A stretch of 64,000 nucleotides of DNA from Fodinicurvata fenggangensis DSM 21160 (lineage in GTDB: Bacteria; Pseudomonadota; Alphaproteobacteria; Kiloniellales; DSM-21159): the NCBI RefSeq assembly GCF_000686045.1, contig NZ_JMLV01000003.1:292977-356976 (forward strand). Reading direction: 5' to 3'. Position numbers and translations under genes: made by a program. The notes beneath the pieces were generated by a model that was given only the letters and a program-made list of their open reading frames with translations, was not told the DNA's origin and searched no databases. Below, one piece after another: positions 25,025 to 32,675 of this stretch. How positions within the stretch are numbered: position 1 is the first letter of the stretch; every line of letters begins with the position of its first letter.

Positions 25025-25726
25025 ATGGCTGAAACACTGGATGAGATGTTGACCCGTGCCTTTGACGAGGCACGTGCGCTTTACAAGGAGCGTGGGTTTC
25101 AGCGTCGCGTGGGATTCGGTAGAAAGCCGGCACTGATCAATGTTGATCTCGCCAATGCCTGGACGCGTCCAGGGAACGCCTTTACCTGTGAAAACATTGA
25201 TGACCAGATCATACCTGGCGTGCAGCAGCTGCTGGCAGCCTGCCGCCGCAATGGGCATCCAGTCGTACATGTGACGACCTGCTACCAGGTCACGGACCGA
25301 GAGAATCCACATACCGACATGGGCTTGTGGCACAACAAGATTCCTGTTGAAGCCGTTCCTGAAAATCGCCCGGACCTCTGGGCTATTGATTCGCGGATTG
25401 AGCCTGTCGAAGGTGAACAGCTTCTGGTGAAGAAGCGTGCCAGTGCATTCCACGGCACCTATCTGGCCGGGTTCCTTCGTTCTGCTGGTGTGGACACCAT
25501 TGTGGTGACCGGCGTCACGGCATCGGCCTGTGTGCGCCAGACAATCTGTGACGGGATCGCGGATGGTTTTCGAACCATTGCCGTAAAGGAATGCATTGGA
25601 GACCGTATTCCAGGTGCCGTTTCATGGAACCTTTTCGATATAGACGCAAAGTTCGGCGACGTCGAATCGCTCGAGCGCTGTGTCAGCTATCTGGATGAAG
25701 TTGGCAGCAATCCAGCTGCGGCATGA
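25025..25726 (+). CDS. Isochorismatase-fold cysteine hydrolase, N-carbamoylsarcosine amidase-like
   Basis: A 233-residue cysteine hydrolase. The catalytic triad is visible: Asp in LINVDLANAWT, Lys in LLVKKRASAFHG, and Cys in VTASACVRQT. The sequence resembles N-carbamoylsarcosine amidohydrolases, which release ammonia and CO2 from the carbamoyl group and give sarcosine. Related ureido- or maleamate-type amidases are alternatives. A GGGAGG site precedes the ATG. The TRAP transporter follows, suggesting that the enzyme acts on its substrate. Confidence 0.85.
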   Translation: MAETLDEMLTRAFDEARALYKERGFQRRVGFGRKPALINVDLANAWTRPGNAFTCENIDDQIIPGVQQLLAACRRNGHPVVHVTTCYQVTDRENPHTDMGLWHNKIPVEAVPENRPDLWAIDSRIEPVEGEQLLVKKRASAFHGTYLAGFLRSAGVDTIVVTGVTASACVRQTICDGIADGFRTIAVKECIGDRIPGAVSWNLFDIDAKFGDVESLERCVSYLDEVGSNPAAA

Positions 25727-25790
25727 TCCGGACACAAGGAGCTGTTGGGTGGGCTCGCCTGCCAGTTCCTTATTATTGCTCCATAAGGAC

Positions 25791-25809
25791 AGCGGGAATT
25801 GTTCCCGCT
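25791..25809 (+). promoter_or_regulatory. Hairpin before dctP
   Basis: AGCGGGAA-TTG-TTCCCGCT forms an eight-pair stem 33 bases before the dctP start codon, and no T run follows. It more likely stabilises or partially ends an mRNA between the amidohydrolase and dctP than acts as a full terminator. Confidence 0.45.
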
Positions 25810-25842
25810 GACAGAAAAGTGAAAACAGAAGGAGATCGGGAG

Positions 25843-26889
25843 ATGACAAGCAATCTCAAGAACGGCCTGTTCGCGCTTGCGGCGGGAACGGCCCTGAGCC
25901 TGAGCATCGTAGGTGCAACACCCGAGGCGCTGGCTCAGGACAAAGTCGAACTGAAAATGCACAGCCAGATCGTCGAATCGCGTCCGGAAGCGGAGTATCT
26001 CCAGGAGTTTGCCGATCGCGTGAACGAACGGGCAGAAGGCGAGCTTGAAATCCGCGTGTTCCATGCGGGCTCCCTGGGTGTGAAGGATACCGACCTGCTT
26101 CGCCTCATGCAGAGCGGCTCCGTGGATATGGCCATGATGTATGGCGAGTATTACAAACGCGATGCACCTGAATTGGCTGCAGTCTATGTTCAGGGCGCAA
26201 TCGTGGAGCCAGAAGAACACCTGGAGCTGCTACCAACCATCCGGGAAATCTACGAAGAAGCCTATGCGGACTGGAACATCACCACGGTCGGCGGAGTTGT
26301 AAGCCCGGTCTTTGATGTCGGACTGCATTGCAACGATCCCGTAAACACCCTGGAAGGGCTTCAGGACAAGAAGCTGCGCGTGTGGGCCGGCCATCTGGTG
26401 GACACCTTTGACAAGCTTGATATCGCATCGCAGGTCATTCCACAGAATGACATGTATGTGGCCCTGCAGACCGGTGTTGTCGATTGTGCCTACTACCTCT
26501 CGACCGTCGCCGAGACTGTTTCGCTTCAGGAGGTTACGGATTATGAAGCCTACCTGCATCCTTGGGCCGCTGTCCCTTGGATGTTTGGTGTGAACGAAGA
26601 GGCCTGGGACAGCCTTTCGCCTGAACTTCAGGAAATCGTTCGAGAGGAAGGCGAGCGGATGTGGGAGAAGACCCGCGAGCTAGCCGTCGATGAAGAGCGC
26701 GAAAGCGAAGCACGCGCCCATCGTGAAGAGCTGGGCATCACCATGCTTGAGCCCTTTTCCGATGAAGACGTGACCCGTTTTGTCGAAGCCGCCAATGAAG
26801 CCTGGGCCGAAATGGCACAGGACGCAGGCGACAAAGGCATGGAGTACTACGAGCGTATGCAGGAAGCGATTTCCGAGCTGGATCGCTGA
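25843..26889 (+). CDS. dctP: TRAP transporter solute-binding protein (DctP family)
   Basis: A 348-residue periplasmic binding protein with a signal peptide ending ALAQD near residue 29. The family core is present (VFHAGSLGVKDTDLLRLMQ; KLRVWAGHLVDTF; the Arg of the KLRV segment commonly contacts the ligand carboxylate). An AGGAGATCGGGAG site precedes the ATG at 25843. The ligand is unknown; context suggests an N-methyl or carbamoyl amino acid derivative. Confidence 0.92.
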   Translation: MTSNLKNGLFALAAGTALSLSIVGATPEALAQDKVELKMHSQIVESRPEAEYLQEFADRVNERAEGELEIRVFHAGSLGVKDTDLLRLMQSGSVDMAMMYGEYYKRDAPELAAVYVQGAIVEPEEHLELLPTIREIYEEAYADWNITTVGGVVSPVFDVGLHCNDPVNTLEGLQDKKLRVWAGHLVDTFDKLDIASQVIPQNDMYVALQTGVVDCAYYLSTVAETVSLQEVTDYEAYLHPWAAVPWMFGVNEEAWDSLSPELQEIVREEGERMWEKTRELAVDEERESEARAHREELGITMLEPFSDEDVTRFVEAANEAWAEMAQDAGDKGMEYYERMQEAISELDR

Positions 26890-26905
26890 TCTGCGCAGCT
26901 GACCT

Positions 26906-26942
26906 TGCCCTCTTTCCTGTAACTTTGACAGGAAAGGGGGCA
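26906..26942 (+). terminator. Intercistronic hairpin between dctP and dctQ
   Basis: CTTTCCTGT pairs with ACAGGAAAG, extended by CCC/GGG, around a seven-base loop. No T run follows, so partial termination or protection of the dctP message is more likely. This would raise binding protein over permease, as is common in such operons. Confidence 0.55.
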
Positions 26943-26991
26943 GTCTTGCCAATACGGAAATGACCATCACCGAACGGGGTGGCACTTAATC

Positions 26992-27540
26992 ATGCAGATA
27001 CTCGTTAACGCGGTGCACAGGCTGGTTCAGCTCATGAACATTCTGGGCGCAGCGGCGGCTGTCGTAATGACAACCATGGTCTTCGCCGGTGCCGTCATGC
27101 GCTATTTCTTTGGGGCACCACTCAGGTTTTCCGACGAAATGGTCGGACTTCTCTTTGTTTCGATGGCATTCCTGGCCATTCCGCTGGGCGTCTTCCGCAA
27201 CCAGCACATCACGATCGATATCCTCAGCCGCAAGATTCCCCGTCCCTGGGCGTATTTGGCCAATGCCATCGCCCTGGTGATCCTGATGCTCTTCTCGTTC
27301 GCCTTTGTCTGGTCCTCCTACCAGTTCATGGACTTCTCGCGCGAGATCTCGTCACGTTCGGATATCGGAAGCCTGTTGCTCTGGCCCTGGATGGCGATCA
27401 TGCCCACCTGCATGGGCGTTGCCTTCCTGGTAGCCCTTATGCAGTTCCTTGATGCCTTCCGGGTCATGGCCGGGCGGGAAAGCTATTTTCCCTCCGAAGG
27501 CTATTCCACCGAGGAGCAGCCGGAAGGGGGGCATCCATGA
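26992..27540 (+). CDS. dctQ: TRAP transporter small permease (DctQ family)
   Basis: A 182-residue membrane protein with four helices. The segment RYFFGAPLRFSDEM is the characteristic DctQ motif. It pairs with DctM to form the membrane part of the transporter. Its stop overlaps the dctM start (ATGA). Confidence 0.92.
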   Translation: MQILVNAVHRLVQLMNILGAAAAVVMTTMVFAGAVMRYFFGAPLRFSDEMVGLLFVSMAFLAIPLGVFRNQHITIDILSRKIPRPWAYLANAIALVILMLFSFAFVWSSYQFMDFSREISSRSDIGSLLLWPWMAIMPTCMGVAFLVALMQFLDAFRVMAGRESYFPSEGYSTEEQPEGGHP

Positions 27541-28823
27541 CCTGGACGATTCTTGGTGGTGCTCTGCTGTTAACCCTTCTGACCGGTGCCGTTCTGGGCG
27601 CCTCCCTGGGGCTGGCGGGGTTCGTCCTGTTGGAATTCCAGGCCGGGGGCGCCACGGATCTGGCAATCACATCGGTGTGGAATGTCTTTACCGACTTCAC
27701 ACTGAGTGCGGTTCCCATTTTCATCATCCTGGGGGATATCCTGCTGGCCAGTGGTGTCAGCACGCGAATCTACAATGGCCTGACGCCCCTGTTTCATAGA
27801 ATCCCGGGGCGTCTGCTGCACACCAACATCGCGGTGACCACGATCTTCGGGGCCGTCAGCGGTTCCAGTACGTCGACGGCAGCGGCGATCGGTTCCGTCG
27901 GTTATCCAGAGCTTGCGCGCCGTGGCTATCACAAGCCGACCATCGTCGCATCCCTGGCCGCAGGCGGCACCCTTGGGCTGTTGATACCGCCAAGCCTGTC
28001 GCTTCTGATCTATGGTGCCACGCAGAATGTCTCGATCGGCAAACTCTTTCTTGCCGGTATCCTGCCAGGCATTATCATTGCCATGGCCTTTGGCATCTAT
28101 CTGATGCTGGCCAGTCTGATAAAGCCCGGGCTGACCCCCAATGACGAGGAGAAGCCAGGGTCTCGGGAAATCCTGCAGGGCCTGGCCCAGATCTGGCCGC
28201 TTCCGATCCTGATTTTCTTTGTTCTGGGTACCATCTACCTGGGGTTGGCCACGGTTACGGAAGCCGCCGCCATGGGGGTTGTCGCAGCCATCCTGCTCGG
28301 GTTCTTCTGGGGGGATCTGACTCCCAGGAAACTATGGGGATCCTTTCTCAGCTCGACCGTGATTTTTGGCGCCATTGCCATGATCCTTCTGGGGACGATC
28401 ATCCTGGCCCAAGCCATCAGCATTCTGGGACTGCCGCGCGATCTGGTGGACTACATCGCGACGCTTGGCCTTTCCAAGTACGAGGTGCTGTTGCTTGTGG
28501 TGCTGGTCTACCTGCTGCTGGGCTGTTTCTTCGATGGAATCTCCCTGCTGCTGATGACCCTGCCAATTTCCTTCCCCCTGATGATGGCGCTCGGTTTCGA
28601 TCCGATCTGGTTCGGGGTCATCGTTACCATCCTTATGGAAGTTGGCATGATCACGCCGCCGGTGGGTTTGAACCTTTTCGTTCTGGTGACCATGACCAAC
28701 CGGGAGGTCGACCTTGGTCAAGCAGCCTGGGCCACCGTTCCCTTCTGGCTGATCATGGTTCTTTCAATCGGCTTTTTCACACTATTCCCGGAAATCATCC
28801 TGTTCCTGCCAAGCTTCTACTGA
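27537..28823 (+). CDS. dctM: TRAP transporter large permease (DctM family)
   Basis: A 428-residue membrane protein with about 12 helices. Family landmarks: GAVSGSSTSTAAAIGSVGYP and LIPPSLSLLIYG in the N-terminal half, and GMITPPVGLNLFV in the C-terminal half. It is the ion-coupled channel of the transporter with DctP and DctQ. It overlaps dctQ by four bases. Confidence 0.95.
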   Translation: MTWTILGGALLLTLLTGAVLGASLGLAGFVLLEFQAGGATDLAITSVWNVFTDFTLSAVPIFIILGDILLASGVSTRIYNGLTPLFHRIPGRLLHTNIAVTTIFGAVSGSSTSTAAAIGSVGYPELARRGYHKPTIVASLAAGGTLGLLIPPSLSLLIYGATQNVSIGKLFLAGILPGIIIAMAFGIYLMLASLIKPGLTPNDEEKPGSREILQGLAQIWPLPILIFFVLGTIYLGLATVTEAAAMGVVAAILLGFFWGDLTPRKLWGSFLSSTVIFGAIAMILLGTIILAQAISILGLPRDLVDYIATLGLSKYEVLLLVVLVYLLLGCFFDGISLLLMTLPISFPLMMALGFDPIWFGVIVTILMEVGMITPPVGLNLFVLVTMTNREVDLGQAAWATVPFWLIMVLSIGFFTLFPEIILFLPSFY

Positions 28824-28851
28824 CGGGTGACGGGTAAAACTGGAGGTATTG

Positions 28852-29829
28852 ATGTCTGAATCCCTGCACGACCGTATTGTCGTGATTGACGGCCTGATTG
28901 TTGCCAAATGGCATCGCCCTGTCTTCGAGGCCATGCACAAGGGCGGCCTGACGGCAGTCAACTGCACCTGCTCCGTCTGGGAGGATTTCCCGACGACCAT
29001 GAAGGCTGTTGCCGACATGAAGCGGCAGATCCGTGAGAACAGCGACATTCTCATGCAGGTCTATTCGACCAAGGATATCCGTCGCGCCAAGGAGGCCGGC
29101 AAGGTCGGGATTATCCTGGGCTGGCAGAACAGCACGGGGTTCGGTGACTACCTGCCTTTGGTGCAGGTCTACAAGGAGTTGGGCCTCGGCATCGTCCAGA
29201 TGACCTACAATACGGCCACGACCGTGGGCTCAGGCTGTTACGAAAGCCGGGACACGGGATTGACGGACTTCGGGCGTGAATTGATCGACGAAATGAATCG
29301 CGTCGGTATCCTGATCGATCTCAGCCATGTGGGCGAGCTGACCTCCAGCGAGATCATCGCCTATTCGAAGCAGCCCGTGGCCTATTCGCACTGCCTGCCG
29401 GCCTCCCTGAAGGCACACCCTCGCAACAAGAGCGATGAGCAGCTGCGTTTCATTGCCCAGCACAACGGTTTTGCCGGGGTGACGATGTTCCCGCCCTTCC
29501 TGGCCAAGGGGACCGAGGCCACCGTCGATGATTATGTCGAGGCCGTTGAATATGTGATGAATCTTGTGGGCGAAGATCGCACGGGCATCGGAACCGATTT
29601 CACCCAGGACCATTCCGACAGCTTCTTTACCTACATCACCCAGGACAAGGGCTATGCGCGCCAACTCACCGAGTTCGGTGAGATCATCAACCCCGAAGGA
29701 TTCCGGCGCATTGAGGATTTTCCGAACCTGACGGCCGCCATGGAACGCCGGGGCTGGCCAGAGGGGCGTATCGAGAAGGTGATGGGGGCCAACTGGACGA
29801 AACTATTGGAAGAAGTCTGGGGCGAATAG
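28852..29829 (+). CDS. M19 membrane-dipeptidase-like protein with altered metal site
   Basis: A 325-residue TIM-barrel protein related to renal dipeptidase. The His motifs DLSHVGELTS and AYSHCLPAS match two metal-ligand positions, and IGTDFTQDH matches the end of the barrel. The first ligand pair, normally DGHxD, reads DGLIVAKWHRP. The position that normally carries the bridging Glu lies near GWQNSTGF. So it is a divergent branch. It closes the TRAP/amidohydrolase operon, and M19 homologues occur beside sarcosine and betaine catabolism genes. TGGAGG precedes the ATG at 28852. Confidence 0.85.
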   Translation: MSESLHDRIVVIDGLIVAKWHRPVFEAMHKGGLTAVNCTCSVWEDFPTTMKAVADMKRQIRENSDILMQVYSTKDIRRAKEAGKVGIILGWQNSTGFGDYLPLVQVYKELGLGIVQMTYNTATTVGSGCYESRDTGLTDFGRELIDEMNRVGILIDLSHVGELTSSEIIAYSKQPVAYSHCLPASLKAHPRNKSDEQLRFIAQHNGFAGVTMFPPFLAKGTEATVDDYVEAVEYVMNLVGEDRTGIGTDFTQDHSDSFFTYITQDKGYARQLTEFGEIINPEGFRRIEDFPNLTAAMERRGWPEGRIEKVMGANWTKLLEEVWGE

Positions 29830-29851
29830 AGCTTCCAGGTTACCAGTAAAA

Positions 29852-29890
29852 CGAAAAACGGCGGGGCCATTGCGGTCCCGCCGTTTTTCG
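29852..29890. terminator. Strong bidirectional terminator
   Basis: CGAAAAACGGCGGG pairs perfectly with CCCGCCGTTTTTCG over 14 pairs around an 11-base loop. The A and T runs at the stem ends make it work on both strands, between the dipeptidase-like gene and the end of fdsA. Confidence 0.9.
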
Positions 29891-29909
29891 TTCGTCCGTA
29901 TGGAGATCG

Positions 29910-32675
29910 CTACTCTGCGGCCATGACCTCGTTGGTTTCCAGCCGGGCAGCACAGAACTTGAATTCCGGAATCTTGCCATAGGGGTCGAGTTGCGGATTG
30001 GTCAGCACGTTGGCTGCTGCCTCGTTGAAGCAGAAGGGTATGAAAAGCATGCCCTCGGGAACCTCGCGGTCCTTGCGAACCTTGATCTCGATGGTGCCGC
30101 GACGTGTGGTTACCTTGACCATGTCTCCCGGGTTGATTCCCCGTCGGCCCATTTCCCTGGGGTTCATGGAGACAATTGCTTCGGGTTCCAGGTCGTCCAG
30201 CACGCCGGCCCTTCGAGTCATGGCGCCCGTATGCCAATGTTCCAGCAGACGCCCTGTTGTCAGAACCAGCGGATAGTCGTCATCAGGCAACTCATCGGGC
30301 GGGACAAGATCGGTCGGGACGATGCGGGCCCGCCCATCGGCTGTCGGGAACCGCTCTGCGAAAATGATCTCGTTTCCGGGCTTGTCCGGAGCGTCCGCAG
30401 GGTAGGTAACGGAGTCCTCGCGCTCCAGCCGCTCCCAGGAGATGTTGGCGAGCGAAGGCATGACCTGTGCCATCTCCGCGAAGACATCGCTGGGGTGGCT
30501 GTAGTTCCAGTCCTCACCCATGCGCCGCGCAATCTCCTGGATCAGTTCCCAGTCCTGGCGGACCTGTCCTGGAGGCGTCACGGCGATTCGACCGATCTGC
30601 ACCTGGCGATTGGTGTTGGTGTAGGTGCCTGTCTTCTCGGCATGGGCCGTCGCGGGCAGTATGACATCGGCATGCCATGCCGATTCTGTCAGGAAGATGT
30701 CCTGGACCACAAGATGCTCGAGTTTCGCAAGGGCCATGCGGGCATGGGTCTGATCAGGGTCCGACATGGCCGGGTTCTCGCCCATGATGTACATGCCCTT
30801 GATCTCGTCGGCATTGATGGCATGCATGATCTCCACCACCGTCAGACCCTTGTTCGGATCCAGGTCCTTTCCCCAGAATTCCTCGTATTCCTTGCGGATG
30901 GCGGCATCCTCGACCGATCGGTAGTCGGGATAGACCATAGGAATGAGGCCGGCATCGGACGCCCCTTGCACGTTATTCTGTCCGCGCAGCGGATGCAGTC
31001 CTGTGCCCGGTCGGCCGATCTGTCCGGTGATCAGGGCCAGTGTAATCAGGCAGCGCGCATTGTCGGTTCCGTGGACATGCTGGCTGATGCCCATGCCCCA
31101 GAAGATGATCGACTTTTCCGAACGTGCATAGATGCGGGCCACTTCCCGGATGGTCTTGGCTGGAATGCCGCAAACCTCGGCCATTTCCTCCGGAGAGAAG
31201 TTGCGGATGCGCTCCTTCAGTTCCTCGTATCCGCTGGTGCGCGCCTGGATATATTGCTCGTCGACCAGATTCTCTTCGACGATCGTATGGATCATGGCAT
31301 TCAGTAGGGCGACATCTTGGCCCGGCTTGAACTGCAGCATGTGACTGGCGTAGCGGGAAAGCCCCTGATGCCTTGGATCCATCACGATCAGCTTGGCGCC
31401 GTTCTTGGCTGCCGTTTTCAGGTAGGTTGCGGCCACCGGATGATTCTGGGCCGGTCTGGCGCCGGTCACGATGATGCAGTCGCTTTCCAGGGCAGAGGTA
31501 AAGGGGGCCGTGACAGCGCCTGATCCCATGCCTTCCATCAGCGCTGCGACTGAGGAGGCGTGGCACAAACGGGTGCAGTGGTCGACATTGTTGGTACCAA
31601 AGGCCGTGCGCACCAGCTTCTGGAAAAGATAGGCCTCTTCATTGCTGCCCTTGGCAGAACCGAAGCCGGAAAGCGCACCACCGCCATCCCGCTCGCGAAT
31701 GGTCTTCAGGCCACCGGCGGCCTTTTCCAGGGCTTCCTCCCAGGTGGCTTCGCGGAAATGAGTCCAGGGGTTGGCTGGATCGACCTGATCGTCCCAGCGT
31801 TTGGGGGCATCCTCGCGGCGGACCATCGGCACGGTCAGGCGTTGCGGATGGTTTATATAGTCGTAGCCGAAGCGTCCCTTCACACAGAGACGGTTCTCAT
31901 TCGCTGGACCGTCACGACCATCGATCTGGACGATCTCGTTGTCCTTCACATAGACCTTGGTCTGGCAGCCCACGCCGCAATAGGGGCAAACGGAATCCAC
32001 CGTCTTGTCTTCATAAACCGTTCGCTGTCCGGCCTTGTCCAGCAGGCTGGACTCCATCAAAGCGCCGGTCGGGCAGGCCTGCACACATTCACCACAGGCG
32101 ACGCAGGTGCTTTCCCCCATGGGGTCGTCGAAATCGAACACCACTTTTGCATTGTGGCCGCGGTAGGCCATGCCGATCACGTCGTTGACCTGGACTTCGC
32201 GGCAAGCGCGCACGCAGAGTCCACAGTTGATGCAGGAATCCAGGTGCACGGCCATGGCCGGATGGCTGACATCCGGCAGGGGGCGGTCAGCGGTCGGAAA
32301 ACGGCTGTCCTCGATGCCGATGCTTTCGGCCCAGTTCCAGAACTTGGAATCCGGATCGTGCGAAGTCTCCCGTTCCGGCTGGTCCGCGATCAGCAACTCG
32401 AAGACCATCTTGCGTGACTTGCGCGCGCGCTCCGAGGCGGTGCTGACTTTCATGCCGTCAGTCGGCTGGCGAATGCAGGATGCAGCCAGGACGCGCTCTC
32501 CCTCTACTTCCACCATGCAGGCCCGGCAATTTCCATCTTCTCGATAACCCGGTTCCGGGGAATAGCAAAGATGCGGGATTTCCGTTCCCATCCGATCGGC
32601 TACCTGCCAGATGGTTTCGCCGGGCTCGGCCAGAACTTCCTGGTCATCCAGAGTGAATTTGATCATTTCGCTCAT
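29910..32675 (-). CDS. fdsA: NAD-dependent formate dehydrogenase, catalytic (alpha) subunit
   Basis: A 921-residue cytosolic molybdoenzyme. Domains in order: 2Fe-2S ferredoxin (C37, C50, C53, C67); a His-Cys type segment; two 4Fe-4S motifs (C148-C158 and C191-C201); the molybdopterin 4Fe-4S motif (C230, C233, C237, C264); and the Mo ligand C371 with H372 in TRLCHASS. A C-terminal dinucleotide-binding domain follows. It has no TAT leader. It oxidises formate and passes electrons to the FdsGB protein, with which it overlaps by four bases. A small FdsD subunit is not seen nearby. Confidence 0.95.
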   Translation of the reverse strand: MSEMIKFTLDDQEVLAEPGETIWQVADRMGTEIPHLCYSPEPGYREDGNCRACMVEVEGERVLAASCIRQPTDGMKVSTASERARKSRKMVFELLIADQPERETSHDPDSKFWNWAESIGIEDSRFPTADRPLPDVSHPAMAVHLDSCINCGLCVRACREVQVNDVIGMAYRGHNAKVVFDFDDPMGESTCVACGECVQACPTGALMESSLLDKAGQRTVYEDKTVDSVCPYCGVGCQTKVYVKDNEIVQIDGRDGPANENRLCVKGRFGYDYINHPQRLTVPMVRREDAPKRWDDQVDPANPWTHFREATWEEALEKAAGGLKTIRERDGGGALSGFGSAKGSNEEAYLFQKLVRTAFGTNNVDHCTRLCHASSVAALMEGMGSGAVTAPFTSALESDCIIVTGARPAQNHPVAATYLKTAAKNGAKLIVMDPRHQGLSRYASHMLQFKPGQDVALLNAMIHTIVEENLVDEQYIQARTSGYEELKERIRNFSPEEMAEVCGIPAKTIREVARIYARSEKSIIFWGMGISQHVHGTDNARCLITLALITGQIGRPGTGLHPLRGQNNVQGASDAGLIPMVYPDYRSVEDAAIRKEYEEFWGKDLDPNKGLTVVEIMHAINADEIKGMYIMGENPAMSDPDQTHARMALAKLEHLVVQDIFLTESAWHADVILPATAHAEKTGTYTNTNRQVQIGRIAVTPPGQVRQDWELIQEIARRMGEDWNYSHPSDVFAEMAQVMPSLANISWERLEREDSVTYPADAPDKPGNEIIFAERFPTADGRARIVPTDLVPPDELPDDDYPLVLTTGRLLEHWHTGAMTRRAGVLDDLEPEAIVSMNPREMGRRGINPGDMVKVTTRRGTIEIKVRKDREVPEGMLFIPFCFNEAAANVLTNPQLDPYGKIPEFKFCAARLETNEVMAAE

